A DNA stretch of 64,000 nt from Methanomicrobiales archaeon HGW-Methanomicrobiales-3 (GTDB lineage Archaea > Halobacteriota > Methanomicrobia > Methanomicrobiales > Methanospirillaceae). Below, piece by piece: positions 38,189 to 48,904 of the stretch. The DNA is taken from assembly GCA_002839605.1 (NCBI GenBank), contig PGYK01000002.1, positions 124,001-188,000 of the forward strand, in the 5' to 3' direction. Numbering within the stretch: position 1 is the first letter of the stretch; each line of letters starts with the position of its first letter. The notes under the pieces were generated by a model, which was not told the origin of the DNA, did not search any database, and worked only from the letters and a program-made list of their open reading frames with translations. The position numbers and the translations under genes are program-made.

Positions 38189-38971
38189 ATGGACCACAGT
38201 GCAGCAGTATCAGCATCGATCGATTATACCAAAGAAGCATTCATCGGAAAATGGACCCGCTGGATCATCTTTGTCATCCTCGGCCTTCCCATGGCGTTGT
38301 TGCCGTTTGTCTTTGACGCAAATACGATCCCGGTATCGGAAAATTTCAGCTGGGACCAGGTGCCGTGGGGCCAGGTTGCCGCATTAGTCATTGCCGGCAT
38401 TCTCCTGTCCTTCATCCTCTCGGGATACATTGTCCGGATTTACCGCGGGATACAACCCGCCCCGGATTTTGAGGACTGGGGAACCCTCTTCATCGACGGA
38501 CTGAAACTGAATATCCTGAGTCTTATCTGGATCCTGCCCATCCTCATCTTCGTTCTTGGTGTCGTCGGGCTCGCGGTTTTCCTGATGGGAACACCGGAAT
38601 CCGGGTCGATGGCCCTGGTCGCGGTGCTGCTTGCCGTCATTGCAATCGCGATGGTCTTCTTTATTGTTATCGCTCTCTTCATTCCCATGGCCCTGATCCG
38701 GTTTGCCCGGACGGGAAGCATCCGCGAAGGCCTCCGTTTCTCGGAAATCTCGTCTCACATCGCCAGGATCGGATGGGGGCAGTACATCATCGCGCTCATC
38801 GTTCTCCTTGTCGTGATGCTCATCTACGGGATAGTCGTGACCATCCTCTCCCTAATCCCCTTCATCGGCTGGGTGCTGGAACTGGTTGCAACCCCGCTCA
38901 TCACGGTCTTTGCTGCCCGGTTCTATACACTTGTGTACGAGCAGGGCACGGAGCAGCCGGTTGTTGCCTGA
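38189..38971 (+). CDS. DUF4013 membrane protein
   Basis: MDHSAAVSASIDYTKEAFIGKWTRWIIFVILGLPM...YIVRIYRGIQPAPDFEDWGTLFIDGLKLNIL. Confidence 0.88.
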   Translation: MDHSAAVSASIDYTKEAFIGKWTRWIIFVILGLPMALLPFVFDANTIPVSENFSWDQVPWGQVAALVIAGILLSFILSGYIVRIYRGIQPAPDFEDWGTLFIDGLKLNILSLIWILPILIFVLGVVGLAVFLMGTPESGSMALVAVLLAVIAIAMVFFIVIALFIPMALIRFARTGSIREGLRFSEISSHIARIGWGQYIIALIVLLVVMLIYGIVVTILSLIPFIGWVLELVATPLITVFAARFYTLVYEQGTEQPVVA

Positions 38972-39154
38972 ACACCGCCAACTTTCTTTTTTTGCAGGGT
39001 ATCAATAAAAAAAACAAATGCTCTGTAGAAACGCACATGAACGGGAGTTCGCACCCGAAGCATGAAAAACGCTACACGTGGGATTTCTTTGAGTAAGATC
39101 GATTCAGGGCCTCCAATGAGACATGGCGGGGCAATTTCCATCCCGGGAAATCGG

Positions 39155-39205
39155 TAATTAAAGCCGCCGCGGGGCGCCCTTCGGGGCGGCGGCCGTTCAT
39201 CCCAT
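39155..39205 (+). repeat. GC-hairpin repeat family member
   Basis: GTAATTAAAGCCGCCGCGGGGCGCCCTTCGGGGCGGCGGCCGTTCATCCCAT. Confidence 0.75.
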
Positions 39206-39263
39206 TCAGGGAAAGTGGAGCAGTGTGCACCTGTTATCATATCATTACGCTTTTTTTCATGGG

Positions 39264-39488
39264 AAATCATTCCCACGGTGTCATTTTGTGGAATTATGAG
39301 GGTAACTCCCTCTCTACCTAAAGTGGAGGGAGGCAGCCTGCGGGGGCAAGCCCCCTTGACCCCCGGTTCTATCATTTTAGTTTCAAGCGCCCATTTACCT
39401 CCTGCTCCACGGGGCGAGGGTCGATGAGACCCCGAGCGCCCACATCCCCATCGCAGATCATTCTATGATTTCTGGCAGGTTTTCTACA
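39264..39488 (+). repeat. Dispersed non-coding repeat, copy 2
   Basis: Same orientation and near full-length match to 8718-8940. Confidence 0.9.
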
Positions 39489-39573
39489 AGCAAAAAAATC
39501 AAACGTTCTTGGGTGCTGCGCCCCTGCAGCGCCAGCGTTTTCCGGCACGCCTGTCGATCCAATCCGGGGGAAA

Positions 39574-39786
39574 TTATGTCTTCTTCCCGCCCACGATCTC
39601 CGCGGCCGGCGCCTCGAATTTTGCTGCCAGGTGCGAGCCGTCGCAGAGCGGCTTGGTCTTCGAATGGCCGCACCGGCAGAGATAGCAGGGGGTCTTGAGC
39701 GGCTTTTCGCCCGCATCGGTTTTGAGGGTCAGGCTCTCTTCCGTCTCCAGCATGTTGGGCCCGTTTGGCAGCGATTTGATCTTCAT
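39574..39786 (-). CDS. CDGSH iron-sulfur domain protein
   Basis: YLCRCGHSKTKPLCDGSHLAAKF. Confidence 0.93.
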   Translation of the reverse strand: MKIKSLPNGPNMLETEESLTLKTDAGEKPLKTPCYLCRCGHSKTKPLCDGSHLAAKFEAPAAEIVGGKKT

Positions 39787-39872
39787 GCTATCCCCTCTTG
39801 CCGCGGGAAATAATGAGGTTTTGGGTTACTGCATGGAACCGGAATGACCTGGGGGAACCCTGAATTTTTTTC

Positions 39873-40592
39873 TTAAAATGCGATGAACTGCACCGGCTCG
39901 TCCGGGTGGGCTGCCTCGTAATGTTTCCGGAGGTGCATCCGGATGTCCATCCAGGTCTTGAGGGCGAGGAAGAGGACAAGCACCGGGAGCACCGTGGGAA
40001 CCCCGAGAAGTTCAAAGACCAGCACGACAATCGAGCCGAAGATGATCGTCAGGTGCATCGGGATGATCCGGTTGTAGGGCCGGAAGAACTGGCCGTTGAG
40101 GTACCGGGCGCCCTGCCGCTCCTTTCCGCGGTTGTAGAGGAACGAGTAGAGATGGTTGAAGAAGAAGATACCGCAGGAAGCCCAGACGCCGGGGTTTGAG
40201 AAGTCCGGCGGGCCAAAGAGGCCGCCATCGACAATGAACGCGAAGTACCCCCAGTGGAAGAGACCGTAGTGGAGGCAGAAGAACCCGGCCATGACGAGAA
40301 GGTAGAGCCCGATGCTTCGCTCGCTCCAGACCGCTTTTTTCGGGGTATCGGGATCCGGTGTGTTCATGTCCGCGATGAGCGTCGTCCTGTCGCAGGAGAG
40401 GATGGCAATGACGGCAAAGAGCCCGATGATGATGCTCTGCGCCCAGTACACGAAGAGGACGGTCGCAAGGTCCCAGTTCTCTGCGATGGCGAGAACGATG
40501 GTGAACAGGTTTGCCAAAAGCAGGGCGGCGAGGGAAGGATCGGTTGAGAAATCTTCCGGCAGGACACGGGAGATGGCGGGGGGGAGCTGCAT
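39873..40592 (-). CDS. DUF6498-type multi-pass membrane protein
   Basis: LLLANLFTIVLAIAENWDLATVLFVYWAQSIIIGLFAVIAIL; FCLHYGLFHWGYFAFI; FRPYNRIIPMHLTIIFG. Confidence 0.8.
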   Translation of the reverse strand: MQLPPAISRVLPEDFSTDPSLAALLLANLFTIVLAIAENWDLATVLFVYWAQSIIIGLFAVIAILSCDRTTLIADMNTPDPDTPKKAVWSERSIGLYLLVMAGFFCLHYGLFHWGYFAFIVDGGLFGPPDFSNPGVWASCGIFFFNHLYSFLYNRGKERQGARYLNGQFFRPYNRIIPMHLTIIFGSIVVLVFELLGVPTVLPVLVLFLALKTWMDIRMHLRKHYEAAHPDEPVQFIAF

Positions 40593-40716
40593 GGTCCGTA
40601 TGCTCTGGTTGGCGGGCGGGGGGATGGATGTTGTGGTGAACTGGTATGCCCGTTCCACAACTTCCTAATATCCCGCACACAACGGTATGATCAGGAAATT
40701 CCATGGAGGAACAACG

Positions 40717-41556
40717 ATGGTGAAAGTCGGGGTGCACGTCTCGATTGCGGGGTCGCTCGACCTTGCGGTGGACCGGGCCAAAGACGCCGGGTGCGATGTC
40801 TTCCAGATGTTCTCGCGCAACCCCCGGGGGTGGGGGTATGCCCCGGTCACTGACGAGGTCCGGGACGCGTTCCGCAGAAAGGTGAAGACGACCGGCATGA
40901 TCCCGGTCGACCACATGCCCTACCTGCCCAACCTTGCCTCGCCCAAGCCGGAGGTGTACGAGAAGTCGGTCGCCACCCTGACCGCGGAGCTCGACCGGTG
41001 CGGCACGCTCGGCATCCCGTTTCTCGTCACCCATCTCGGCCACCATCTCGGGGACGGCATCGCGGGCGGCCGGGCCCGGGTCATCAAAGCGATCAACACC
41101 TCCCTTGCAGCATCGGGCGCTGACGTGATGCTCATCCTCGAGAACACCGCGGGCGAGAAGAACAGCGTGGGCAGCAGTATCGAGCATATCCGGGGGATCA
41201 TCGACGGGCTCGATGACACCCGGCGGATCGGGGTCTGTTTCGATACCTGCCATGCCTTTGCCGCCGGCTACGAACTCCGGACTGCGGAAGGGCTTGAAGA
41301 GACGCTCGGGCAGTTCGATGAACAGATCGGGCTGGAAAAACTCAAGGTCATCCACCTCAACGATACCAAGGGCGAGAAGGGCAGCGGCCTTGACCGGCAC
41401 GAGCATATCGGGCTTGGCCAAATCGGTGAGGACGGCTTCCGCTGCATCCTCCACCACAAGGTCATCGCCGCCCTCCCGCTCATCTGCGAGACGCCGGTCG
41501 ATGACCGGCGGGACGACCGGGGCAACATCGCGGTCGTCCGCAAACTGGCAGAATAG
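40717..41556 (+). CDS. nfo: Deoxyribonuclease IV / AP endonuclease
   Basis: MVKVGVHVSIAGSLDLAVDRAKDAGCDVFQMFSRNPRGW; GVCFDTCHAFAAGYE; HLNDTKGEKGSGLDRHEHIGLGQIG. Confidence 0.95.
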   Translation: MVKVGVHVSIAGSLDLAVDRAKDAGCDVFQMFSRNPRGWGYAPVTDEVRDAFRRKVKTTGMIPVDHMPYLPNLASPKPEVYEKSVATLTAELDRCGTLGIPFLVTHLGHHLGDGIAGGRARVIKAINTSLAASGADVMLILENTAGEKNSVGSSIEHIRGIIDGLDDTRRIGVCFDTCHAFAAGYELRTAEGLEETLGQFDEQIGLEKLKVIHLNDTKGEKGSGLDRHEHIGLGQIGEDGFRCILHHKVIAALPLICETPVDDRRDDRGNIAVVRKLAE

Positions 41557-41600
41557 CCCGATACCTTTTTCTTCCTGCCTCGCGGTATCCACTTACTATC

Positions 41601-42632
41601 ATGCCTCCCCGGTTCTGCCCGGCATGCGGCGCACCCCTCCAGTTCTCTGCGCAGAAGTTCTGCACGAGCTGCGGGGCGACCGTTCCGGAAGTCCCTGCGG
41701 CAGCGCCGTCACCGGGTTCGACCGGGCCGGCCGGCATCCCGCTCATCGTTCTTGCGGCCGGGGCGGTCGTTGTCCTTATCCTCATCGCTGCCGGGGCACT
41801 CTTCCTCCTCCCGGGCCTGGCAAAAGACGCCGGAGCATCCTCCGCTGAAGCGGGCGGCAGCGGCAACGGCGCGTCCCTGGCCGGCTCCCCTGCCATGACA
41901 CCAGCAGCGGGCCGGACAACCCTCCCCGTCACCACCACGGCAACAACTGTTCCCACCTCCCCGCCAACCACAATCCCCACGACCATCCCGACAACGTCCC
42001 CCACCCCCACGCTGACTCCCACTCCAACAACAACCGTCCCGACCCCTACGCCGACACCAAGGCCGACCTCGGTCATCATCGCGTCGGAGACCCGGGTGCC
42101 CGAGCAGCCGCCCGCGTCATCGTACACCAGCAGCACGCCGGGGGCGCCGTACATTGACCCGGGAGCGCTCGAGGCGCGGGTTCATGAGCTGACCAATGTT
42201 CAGCGGCAGAACAACGGTCTTGCCACGCTCTCCTATGATTTGTTCCTTGCCGACATCGCCCGGGGGCACAGCTGGAATATGGTGCGGCTTGACTTCTTCG
42301 AGCACGTGGATCCCAATGGCATGAATGCCCGGGCCCGGGGGGACTGGGCCGGGTACCCGTGTGTCCGGGTCATCGGGCTTTACACCTACAGCGGTATCTC
42401 GGAGAACCTGTACCAGGGACACCGGGCCGGCTCCTACTATACCAATGCTGAAGGAGACGTCGTCTCGTATGACTGGCGATCCCTTGAGGAGATTGCACAG
42501 GTGACCGTGGATGGCTGGATGGCAAGCCCCGGTCACCGCGAGAATATCCTCACCCCGCACCTCTCCAACGAGGGAATCGGGGTGGCGTTCGGGCCGGATG
42601 ACAAAGTGTACGTAACGCAGAACTTCTGCTGA
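41601..42632 (+). CDS. Zinc-ribbon, TM, CAP/SCP-domain protein
   Basis: FCPACGAPLQFSAQKFCTSCG; TM; Thr/Pro linker; HELTNVQRQNNGLATLSYDLFLADIARGHSWNM...GWMASPGHRENILTP. Confidence 0.9.
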   Translation: MPPRFCPACGAPLQFSAQKFCTSCGATVPEVPAAAPSPGSTGPAGIPLIVLAAGAVVVLILIAAGALFLLPGLAKDAGASSAEAGGSGNGASLAGSPAMTPAAGRTTLPVTTTATTVPTSPPTTIPTTIPTTSPTPTLTPTPTTTVPTPTPTPRPTSVIIASETRVPEQPPASSYTSSTPGAPYIDPGALEARVHELTNVQRQNNGLATLSYDLFLADIARGHSWNMVRLDFFEHVDPNGMNARARGDWAGYPCVRVIGLYTYSGISENLYQGHRAGSYYTNAEGDVVSYDWRSLEEIAQVTVDGWMASPGHRENILTPHLSNEGIGVAFGPDDKVYVTQNFC

Positions 42633-42648
42633 AGGGGAGTCGGCCGAT

Positions 42649-42668
42649 ATGGGGGCATCAGCCCCCAT
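42649..42668. repeat. 20-bp hairpin ATGGGGGCATCAGCCCCCAT (possible terminator)
   Basis: Inverted repeat just after the CAP-domain gene; reverse complement of 8972-8991. Confidence 0.8.
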
Positions 42669-42723
42669 GGTATCAGGCCAGGAATTATGCCAGGCCGTTT
42701 TGAACAAACCTGCCTTCTGGTGG

Positions 42724-42927
42724 TTACCGCAGTCCGTTCTGCTGGTATTCCGGCACTTCCACCGGCTGCTCGTAGTACTCCGCGGTGTATTCCCGCTCTT
42801 CCACGGTCCCGACCGCATCCTCGATATTTTTCGTGAGCGCAAGGCACCCTTCACCTTTCACGCCGCGGACGGCAACCTGCACCCTTCCTTCCCTGTCAAT
42901 CGTTATCTCCAGTTCCTGCATCTCCAT
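42724..42927 (-). CDS. DUF2997 protein
   Basis: MEMQELEITIDREGRVQVAVRGVKGEGCLALTKNIEDAVGTVEEREYTAEYYEQPVE. Confidence 0.9.
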   Translation of the reverse strand: MEMQELEITIDREGRVQVAVRGVKGEGCLALTKNIEDAVGTVEEREYTAEYYEQPVEVPEYQQNGLR

Positions 42928-42941
42928 AGTTTCAACTCCTT

Positions 42942-44555
42942 TCAGGTCAGCCGGTGGACCGGCTCGTTCTGTTTTATGTACTTTCCCGTCACCAGGTCCC
43001 GGGCCGAGAGGCAGAGATTCCGTTCGGCATCCACCGTAAACGTGCATTCAAAGCGCGGCTCGCCTTTCCGGGCCGGGGGGTTTGCCACAAGGAGGGTGGG
43101 CGCCCGCTCGTTGGCAGGGACTGCCTGCCGGTGCGCATCCGCGTCCTGCACCGGCCCCGCGAGCCGGACCCCCCCGCCCCGTTCCGAGACCAGCTCGATT
43201 GCCGGCGTGTGCCCGGCATCCCCGTCCTCGTGCCCCATCCTGCAGAGCGGGATGCCAAGGTGGGTCTGCCCGTCATACGCGGCGCTGATGATAATCCTCG
43301 CAACCTGCCCGGCGCTCGGGTAGCGGGCGCCGCTGTGCACGAGATAGCGGTAGTGGTGCTCCTGCGCCACCGGGTCCCAGTACCGGAGGGCATACGAGCA
43401 CGCAATCCGGTTCTCCTTTTTCGGGAGGAAGGCCGGCTCCGCTGCCCCGCGGGCGATGGCATCGATCGGGTGAGCGGTATGCACCGTTGTCGACGGGAAC
43501 TTCTCCCGCACCGCATCCTGCACCTGCGGCAAAAGCCCGCCTTCCCCGAGGATGAGCACGTGAGTAATCCGGGCCGGATCCCCGCCCCGCATACGGAGTG
43601 CCGAGAGGGCCCGGTCCATGCAGTCCTGCAGGGATTGGATGACGTTGTGGGAAGAGAGGATGCAGTCAAGGTCGGCAGCGGTGTACACGGCAGCAAAGCT
43701 CCTGCCGGAAACGGGGTCGTCCAGCCGGACCGTCGCCTCCCTGGTGCGGGGGAGCTCTTCGCGGAGCCGTGCCGCCTCGCGCCGGAAAGTCGAAGCGAGC
43801 CGGACTGCCCGCGGGCCGCCGGGGGAGAGCCGGCATTTCAGGATCAGGTCGTTCGCGATCCAGCCGTCGATTGCATGGCAGCCGGAAGAACCGGTGGCAG
43901 AGGCGAGTACCCGCAGCCCCCCGGCAGCTTGTCCTGCCCCCGCCCCTTCTCCGGCAACGATGACTGCCTCCGGCTCGGTCTCCGGAACGGAAAGGATGAG
44001 GACCGGCTCCCCAGCCGCGGGCTGGCAGCCGTTGCCCGGAAGTGCTGCCCGGTACTCGGGTACCAGCGAACAGGACCGGGCGCCGGCGGTGCGGGCGGCC
44101 CGTTGCAAAAGCTCCCCGTAGGAAGGAGGAGCGCCCGCCGGCACGGCAAAGACCAGTGCTGCACCGGGGTGTGCCGCTAAAACCCGGGCAAGGATGCAGG
44201 TCAGGAACGATGCCGTTGCCTCTTCGTAACCCACGGTCCGGCCGTCCCCCCGGGGGATCTGCACCGGGCTCCCCTCACAGAGATACCGCCGCATCCAGCG
44301 GACGGTGCCGGGATCCGGGCCGGTACCGGCTGCCTCTTCCCCGCATCCGGCCAGTTTCCCGCCCGCGTACTGTACCAGCGAAGGGATGGCGTGGACCGAA
44401 GGATCGCCCGGGTACTGGTGTGAGATGCCGGGAATGGCAAACGTCGTGGTCCCGCTGCCCGGCACCGCAACGGCTATCACGGTGGTGCTCACGCCAAAAT
44501 CCACCCCGATGCGTGTCGTGTCCGCCCCTGAATCCTGCTGCTGTGGCATCGTCAT
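42942..44555 (-). CDS. Hsp70/DnaK-like ATPase
   Basis: TRIGVDFGVSTTVIAVAVP (phosphate-1), VILILSVPETEPEAV region, THVLILGEGGLLPQVQDAV (adenosine motif), DAIARGAA, C-terminal beta-like domain. Confidence 0.85.
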   Translation of the reverse strand: MTMPQQQDSGADTTRIGVDFGVSTTVIAVAVPGSGTTTFAIPGISHQYPGDPSVHAIPSLVQYAGGKLAGCGEEAAGTGPDPGTVRWMRRYLCEGSPVQIPRGDGRTVGYEEATASFLTCILARVLAAHPGAALVFAVPAGAPPSYGELLQRAARTAGARSCSLVPEYRAALPGNGCQPAAGEPVLILSVPETEPEAVIVAGEGAGAGQAAGGLRVLASATGSSGCHAIDGWIANDLILKCRLSPGGPRAVRLASTFRREAARLREELPRTREATVRLDDPVSGRSFAAVYTAADLDCILSSHNVIQSLQDCMDRALSALRMRGGDPARITHVLILGEGGLLPQVQDAVREKFPSTTVHTAHPIDAIARGAAEPAFLPKKENRIACSYALRYWDPVAQEHHYRYLVHSGARYPSAGQVARIIISAAYDGQTHLGIPLCRMGHEDGDAGHTPAIELVSERGGGVRLAGPVQDADAHRQAVPANERAPTLLVANPPARKGEPRFECTFTVDAERNLCLSARDLVTGKYIKQNEPVHRLT

Positions 44556-47335
44556 CACCCCATGATCTGGATATCGTAACACCCGGCCACGTCAAGCGGC
44601 GGGCAGATCTCGATCTCGCCCCGGAACCGGGCGGTAAGCAGGAGTTCCAGGAACGACCACTGGGCCGAAGCCGTACTCCCCCGAACTAACCCTGCCTGCT
44701 CCTGCACGGAGGGGATTGTGTCAAGACCGGCATGCACAAGAAACGGCGCGTGGGGCAGCGGGTGGAACCGGCAGAGCCCGTCCTCCCCGCTGGTGACAAG
44801 CGTCCTGCCATCGGCGGTGATGACGGCCCCGGTCACCGAGCCGCTGTGGGCCGGCAGCGTGCGGATGAGGGAACGGTCATGGACGGAGAAGAAGGCGCAG
44901 GTCCCGCTCGCGTATCCTGCGACAAGGATGCAGCTGTCCGGCGTGAAGGTAAGGGCAGTCACGGTGCCGGGGAGGCCCGGCAGCTCGCCTGCGGGGGTGG
45001 CGTACGGGAGGAAAAAGAGCCGGACCGGACCATCGGAACTGCCTGCCGCAAGGAGCGTGCCGTCCGGGGAGAGGGCAACGGCACCCACCTCGGACCGGAA
45101 CCCATCGGCCACGGCATATGCCTCATCTTCGTCAGGCCGGAAGAGCCGGACCGTGGTGTCGTTGCTGCCGGTCACAAGCAGGGTGCCGTCGCCCGACACC
45201 GTGCAGCAGGTGACAACGCTCGTGTGACCGGCAAGGGTCCGGAGTGGTGTTGCGTCCGGTACGGCAAAGAGCCGGACCACCCCGTCCCATCCCCCGGTGA
45301 CGAGCACCGGGCGATCAGGGAGAAAGGTGCAGCAGCGCTGGGAGGTTTGGAGCTTTTCGGCAGCGGCAGCGAGACTGCCATCACGGATGTTCCAGATCCG
45401 TATGGACGCGTCCGCCCCGGTGCTGGCAAGAAAGGTGCCGTCACGGTCAAGAGCGGCCGACCGGATCTCTGCCGTGTAGAGGTCGATGGTGCGGAGGGTG
45501 GTGCCGTCGCGGGCATCAACAAGCCGTGCCGCGCCGTCCTGTGTTACGGGAACCACAAGGGAGCCGGCCGGGCCGGCAAGGCTGACGATCCCGCCGGCAT
45601 GAGCGTCCAGCGTCCGGACGATCTCCCCGCCCGGCACCCGCCAGAGTTTCGTGGTCCCGTCCCAGCTCACGGTTGCAAGCCGGCCACCGTCCGCTGCCAG
45701 GGTACAGGAGGTGATGGTCTTCGTATGTCCCCGGAACTCCCGCAGGAGCCTGGCGTCCGGCATCCGGTACAGCCGGACCGTGCCTTCGTGGAACCCGCAG
45801 GCGAGCAGGCTGCCGTCCGGCGCGGCAGTGCAGGAGGTGAGGCGGCGGTTGTAGGTCGGAACCTCCGCCAAGGGTGCGGTATTGTCAAGGCTCCAGACCC
45901 GGATCATCCGGTTGCTGTCCCCGATGGCAAACCACCGTGCGGCTGCCGCGGTGCAGACAACCCGCCCGGTCATCCCGGTGAAGGTCCGGCATTTTTTCCG
46001 GGAGGGAAGATCCCAGAGAACGGGTGATCCTTCCTCGTGGACGACCAAAAGTCCGGTCCCGTCAGCGTCAGGCACTATGGAGCGGACCGGGCTGCCGCTG
46101 CCCGGCAGAATTACCGGTTGCTCCGCCCCGACCGGACGGACGATCGAGATCGTGCCATCGGCATGACCGCAGGCAATGGTCTGCCCGGCAGGGACAAGGC
46201 AGGTTACGGGCGACGGATGGAGCGGTGTGGCGGGAAGCGTCCGGCCGTCTTGGCACGCGAGCGTGTGCAGGGTGCCCCGGTCATCCCCGATGAAGACCAA
46301 CCCGACGTCCGAATCGAGAGCGAATGCCGTTGCACCGGTCCAGCCCTCCCGGCACCAGAGCAGGGAACGGTCAGTGAGGCTGTGGCAGCACACCGTCCCG
46401 TTGTCTCCGCTGCTCACGATGCGGGGGTTGTCATTTGGGATGGCAAGGAACCTGACCGAGCTCTGCCCCAAAGAGAATTCTGCGGTCGTCCCGGCAGAGG
46501 TTGTGTGCCGGACCGTGATGGTGCCGTTGCAGGAGCCGGTGGCAAGGAGCGTGCCGTCCGGCGAGAAGCAGAGCCGTGTCACCTGCCCGGCCGGCCGACT
46601 CCCGGCCGATTCCCTGCCATTCCCCGCAGGAGCCGGGTGCGTCCAGCGGTCCGGAAGCGTTGCGGCAAGGTCGAAAAAGAGGGCCCGGTCGTCTCCTGAC
46701 GTGATCCAGCCGGAATCTATGAGTGCCGCAAGCGCGGTGATGGCATGCGGGACCGGCGCAAGGGAGCTCAGGAGCCAGAGATCCTCCCACCGGCCGTCCC
46801 CGATAAGGCCGGTGATGACGATCTCCCATTCATCGTACGACCAGGTGCCGGCGTTTCTGGTGGTGCCGGTGCCCATGAGTGCCTGTCCAAGCAGGCTGCA
46901 CGTCCCGAACCTGCGTGCAGCACTTCGGACCCTTGCACGGACTGGTGCGGATGCCCTGGTATAACCGGCAGCAAGCAGCAGGCAGTCTTCCGTGCCGGTG
47001 CTGCCGGGTCCACCCGTGGTTGTACAGAAATACCAGAGCGCCTGTTCTTCCGCATCTGACGGGAGATGACCGGACTCCTGCACCAGGGTAAGAAGCGCCG
47101 GGTTGTCCCGGAGCAGTGCCTCCCGGCAGAGGATAACGGCTTGCACCGGTACAGGGAGGGACCGGAGGGCTCCTGCTGCCCGCTCCCGCACCTTCGGATC
47201 GGGCGTGGTGCAGAATACCCCTGCCAGTGCAGTCACGGCCGGAATATCCCCGGCTGCTGCCCTGCGGGCGAGCTGCCATACCTCTGCCCGGTACAACCAT
47301 TGGCCGACCAGGGGGAGTACGCAGCGGGACTTCAC
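44555..47335 (-). CDS. Large WD40-repeat protein
   Basis: Many repeats such as LREFRGHTKTITSCTLAADGGRLATVSWDGTTKLWRVPGG and RTLAGHTSVVTCCTVSGDGTLLVTGSNDTTVRLF; TGATG coupling to the Hsp70-like gene. Confidence 0.92.
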   Translation of the reverse strand: MKSRCVLPLVGQWLYRAEVWQLARRAAAGDIPAVTALAGVFCTTPDPKVRERAAGALRSLPVPVQAVILCREALLRDNPALLTLVQESGHLPSDAEEQALWYFCTTTGGPGSTGTEDCLLLAAGYTRASAPVRARVRSAARRFGTCSLLGQALMGTGTTRNAGTWSYDEWEIVITGLIGDGRWEDLWLLSSLAPVPHAITALAALIDSGWITSGDDRALFFDLAATLPDRWTHPAPAGNGRESAGSRPAGQVTRLCFSPDGTLLATGSCNGTITVRHTTSAGTTAEFSLGQSSVRFLAIPNDNPRIVSSGDNGTVCCHSLTDRSLLWCREGWTGATAFALDSDVGLVFIGDDRGTLHTLACQDGRTLPATPLHPSPVTCLVPAGQTIACGHADGTISIVRPVGAEQPVILPGSGSPVRSIVPDADGTGLLVVHEEGSPVLWDLPSRKKCRTFTGMTGRVVCTAAAARWFAIGDSNRMIRVWSLDNTAPLAEVPTYNRRLTSCTAAPDGSLLACGFHEGTVRLYRMPDARLLREFRGHTKTITSCTLAADGGRLATVSWDGTTKLWRVPGGEIVRTLDAHAGGIVSLAGPAGSLVVPVTQDGAARLVDARDGTTLRTIDLYTAEIRSAALDRDGTFLASTGADASIRIWNIRDGSLAAAAEKLQTSQRCCTFLPDRPVLVTGGWDGVVRLFAVPDATPLRTLAGHTSVVTCCTVSGDGTLLVTGSNDTTVRLFRPDEDEAYAVADGFRSEVGAVALSPDGTLLAAGSSDGPVRLFFLPYATPAGELPGLPGTVTALTFTPDSCILVAGYASGTCAFFSVHDRSLIRTLPAHSGSVTGAVITADGRTLVTSGEDGLCRFHPLPHAPFLVHAGLDTIPSVQEQAGLVRGSTASAQWSFLELLLTARFRGEIEICPPLDVAGCYDIQIMG

Positions 47336-47341
47336 GCGGCT

Positions 47342-48904
47342 TCACGTCCGGATCGGATCGAAGGTCTCAAGCGCAATGGTCTGGCCGGCTGGTGCCGTGG
47401 TGCGGCCGGCCGGCCGGGAGGCGGAGACTGCCCGCCCCTCGGCAAGATAGGCCCGGAGCGAGTCAACGGTCTCGCGCTGGGAGATGGAGAGCGGGACCTG
47501 TTTTTTAATGCAGGAGAGGATATCAGCCGTCGTCACCCGGCGCAGGTTCTCGTTGAACGCAAGGTACATGGCATCGATCACGGTCTGCTCGATCTCGGCC
47601 CCGACATACCCCTCGCTTGCCTGCGCCAGCAGGTCAAGGTCGTAGTCGGCCGGCACGCACTTGCGTTTCTTTAGGTGAACGCTGAAGATCTCGCGGCGCT
47701 CTTCTGTACTCGGCAGGTCTAAAAAGAAGATCTCGTCAAACCGTCCCTTCCGGAGAAGTTCGGGCGGGAGGGCAGCGATGTTGTTTGCCGTTGCCACGAC
47801 AAAACAGGGCGAGGTCTTGTCCTGCATCCACGTCAGGAGATGGGCAAAGACCCGCTGGCTTGTGCCGGCGTCCCCGCTCCCGAAGGCAAAGGCCTTCTCG
47901 ATCTCGTCCACCCAGAGGATGCAGGGCGCGATAGTCTCGGCAAGGGAGAGTGCCCGCCGGGTCCGCTCCTCGGATTCCCCGACCAGGCTCCCGAAGAGCG
48001 CCCCGACATCGAGCCGGAGAAGCGGGAGGTGCCAGAGGTCGGCTATCATCTTCGCAGTCAGGCTTTTTCCGGTGCCCGGAATGCCGATGAGCGCGATGCC
48101 CTTGGGTGACGGCAGGCCGTAATCGCGGGCCTCTTCCGTGAACGCCCGCTCGCGGAGCCGGAGCCAGTCTTTTAGGACCATGAGGCCGCCGACATTGTCG
48201 GGCGTCTCGGTGAGGCTGTAGAATTCGAGAGCGTCCGACTGGGAGAGGATGTCCTTTTTGTCGGCGATGATGGTGTCGATGTCCCGGTCATCGAGCGTGC
48301 CTTTTGTCACGATCGCTTTTGAGAAGGACCGGCGGGCCTGGTTGAGCGTCATCCCGAGCGCTGCCTGGATGATCTTCTCGCGGCCGGCTTTTGAGAGGGC
48401 AACCTCGATCCCGCTCGTTGCAAGGAGCAGATCGAGGTCTGATGAGAGTTCGGCTGCGGAGGGTGGCGGGAAGTGGACGAGGACGGCATCGTCCCGGATC
48501 TCCTCGGGCACCCGCTGGACCGGGGTCACGATGACGATTGACCGCCGGTTGTACTTGAAGGAGTGGGAGAAGTTCCGGATCCGGCGTTTCACCTGCGGGT
48601 TGTTCCAGTACTCGTGGAAGTCCTTGAAGATCACCACCGCGTTCTCGTCAGTCTTCTGGATGTCGTCGAGTGCAGCAAGGGGATCGCGGGACTGGGTGTG
48701 GAAGTTCTTGTTGCCCGCAATGACCGAGTAGCCGTCCACCGCATCCCACGCAATGCACTGCCGGGGCGGGTCCCAGGTCTCGCATACGTCTTTTATCTTT
48801 GCAACCACCCGCTCCTCCTCCGGGGTCATGACCACGATGAGGGTCACCCGCGCCCGGAGCGAGACATTCAGTTTCCGGGAAAAATCCGGTTCTGTTCTTG
48901 CCAT
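47342..48904 (-). CDS. Ycf46-like AAA ATPase
   Basis: [77 protein letters not shown]. Confidence 0.94.
   Translation of the reverse strand: MARTEPDFSRKLNVSLRARVTLIVVMTPEEERVVAKIKDVCETWDPPRQCIAWDAVDGYSVIAGNKNFHTQSRDPLAALDDIQKTDENAVVIFKDFHEYWNNPQVKRRIRNFSHSFKYNRRSIVIVTPVQRVPEEIRDDAVLVHFPPPSAAELSSDLDLLLATSGIEVALSKAGREKIIQAALGMTLNQARRSFSKAIVTKGTLDDRDIDTIIADKKDILSQSDALEFYSLTETPDNVGGLMVLKDWLRLRERAFTEEARDYGLPSPKGIALIGIPGTGKSLTAKMIADLWHLPLLRLDVGALFGSLVGESEERTRRALSLAETIAPCILWVDEIEKAFAFGSGDAGTSQRVFAHLLTWMQDKTSPCFVVATANNIAALPPELLRKGRFDEIFFLDLPSTEERREIFSVHLKKRKCVPADYDLDLLAQASEGYVGAEIEQTVIDAMYLAFNENLRRVTTADILSCIKKQVPLSISQRETVDSLRAYLAEGRAVSASRPAGRTTAPAGQTIALETFDPIRT

Noticed and set aside
41990-42065. Repetitive CCCAC/ACTCC sequence in the CAP-domain gene
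   Set aside because: Encodes an ordinary Thr/Pro linker between the TM segment and the CAP domain; not a separate repeat element.
42954-44180. Long plus-strand ORF (408 aa) antisense to the Hsp70-like gene; likewise 44732-46027 (+), 40012-41592 (-), 28810-29730 (+) and 36520-38121 (- alternate frame)
   Set aside because: Arg/Pro/Gly-rich translations without domain logic, shadowing strongly supported genes; typical spurious ORFs in GC-rich DNA.
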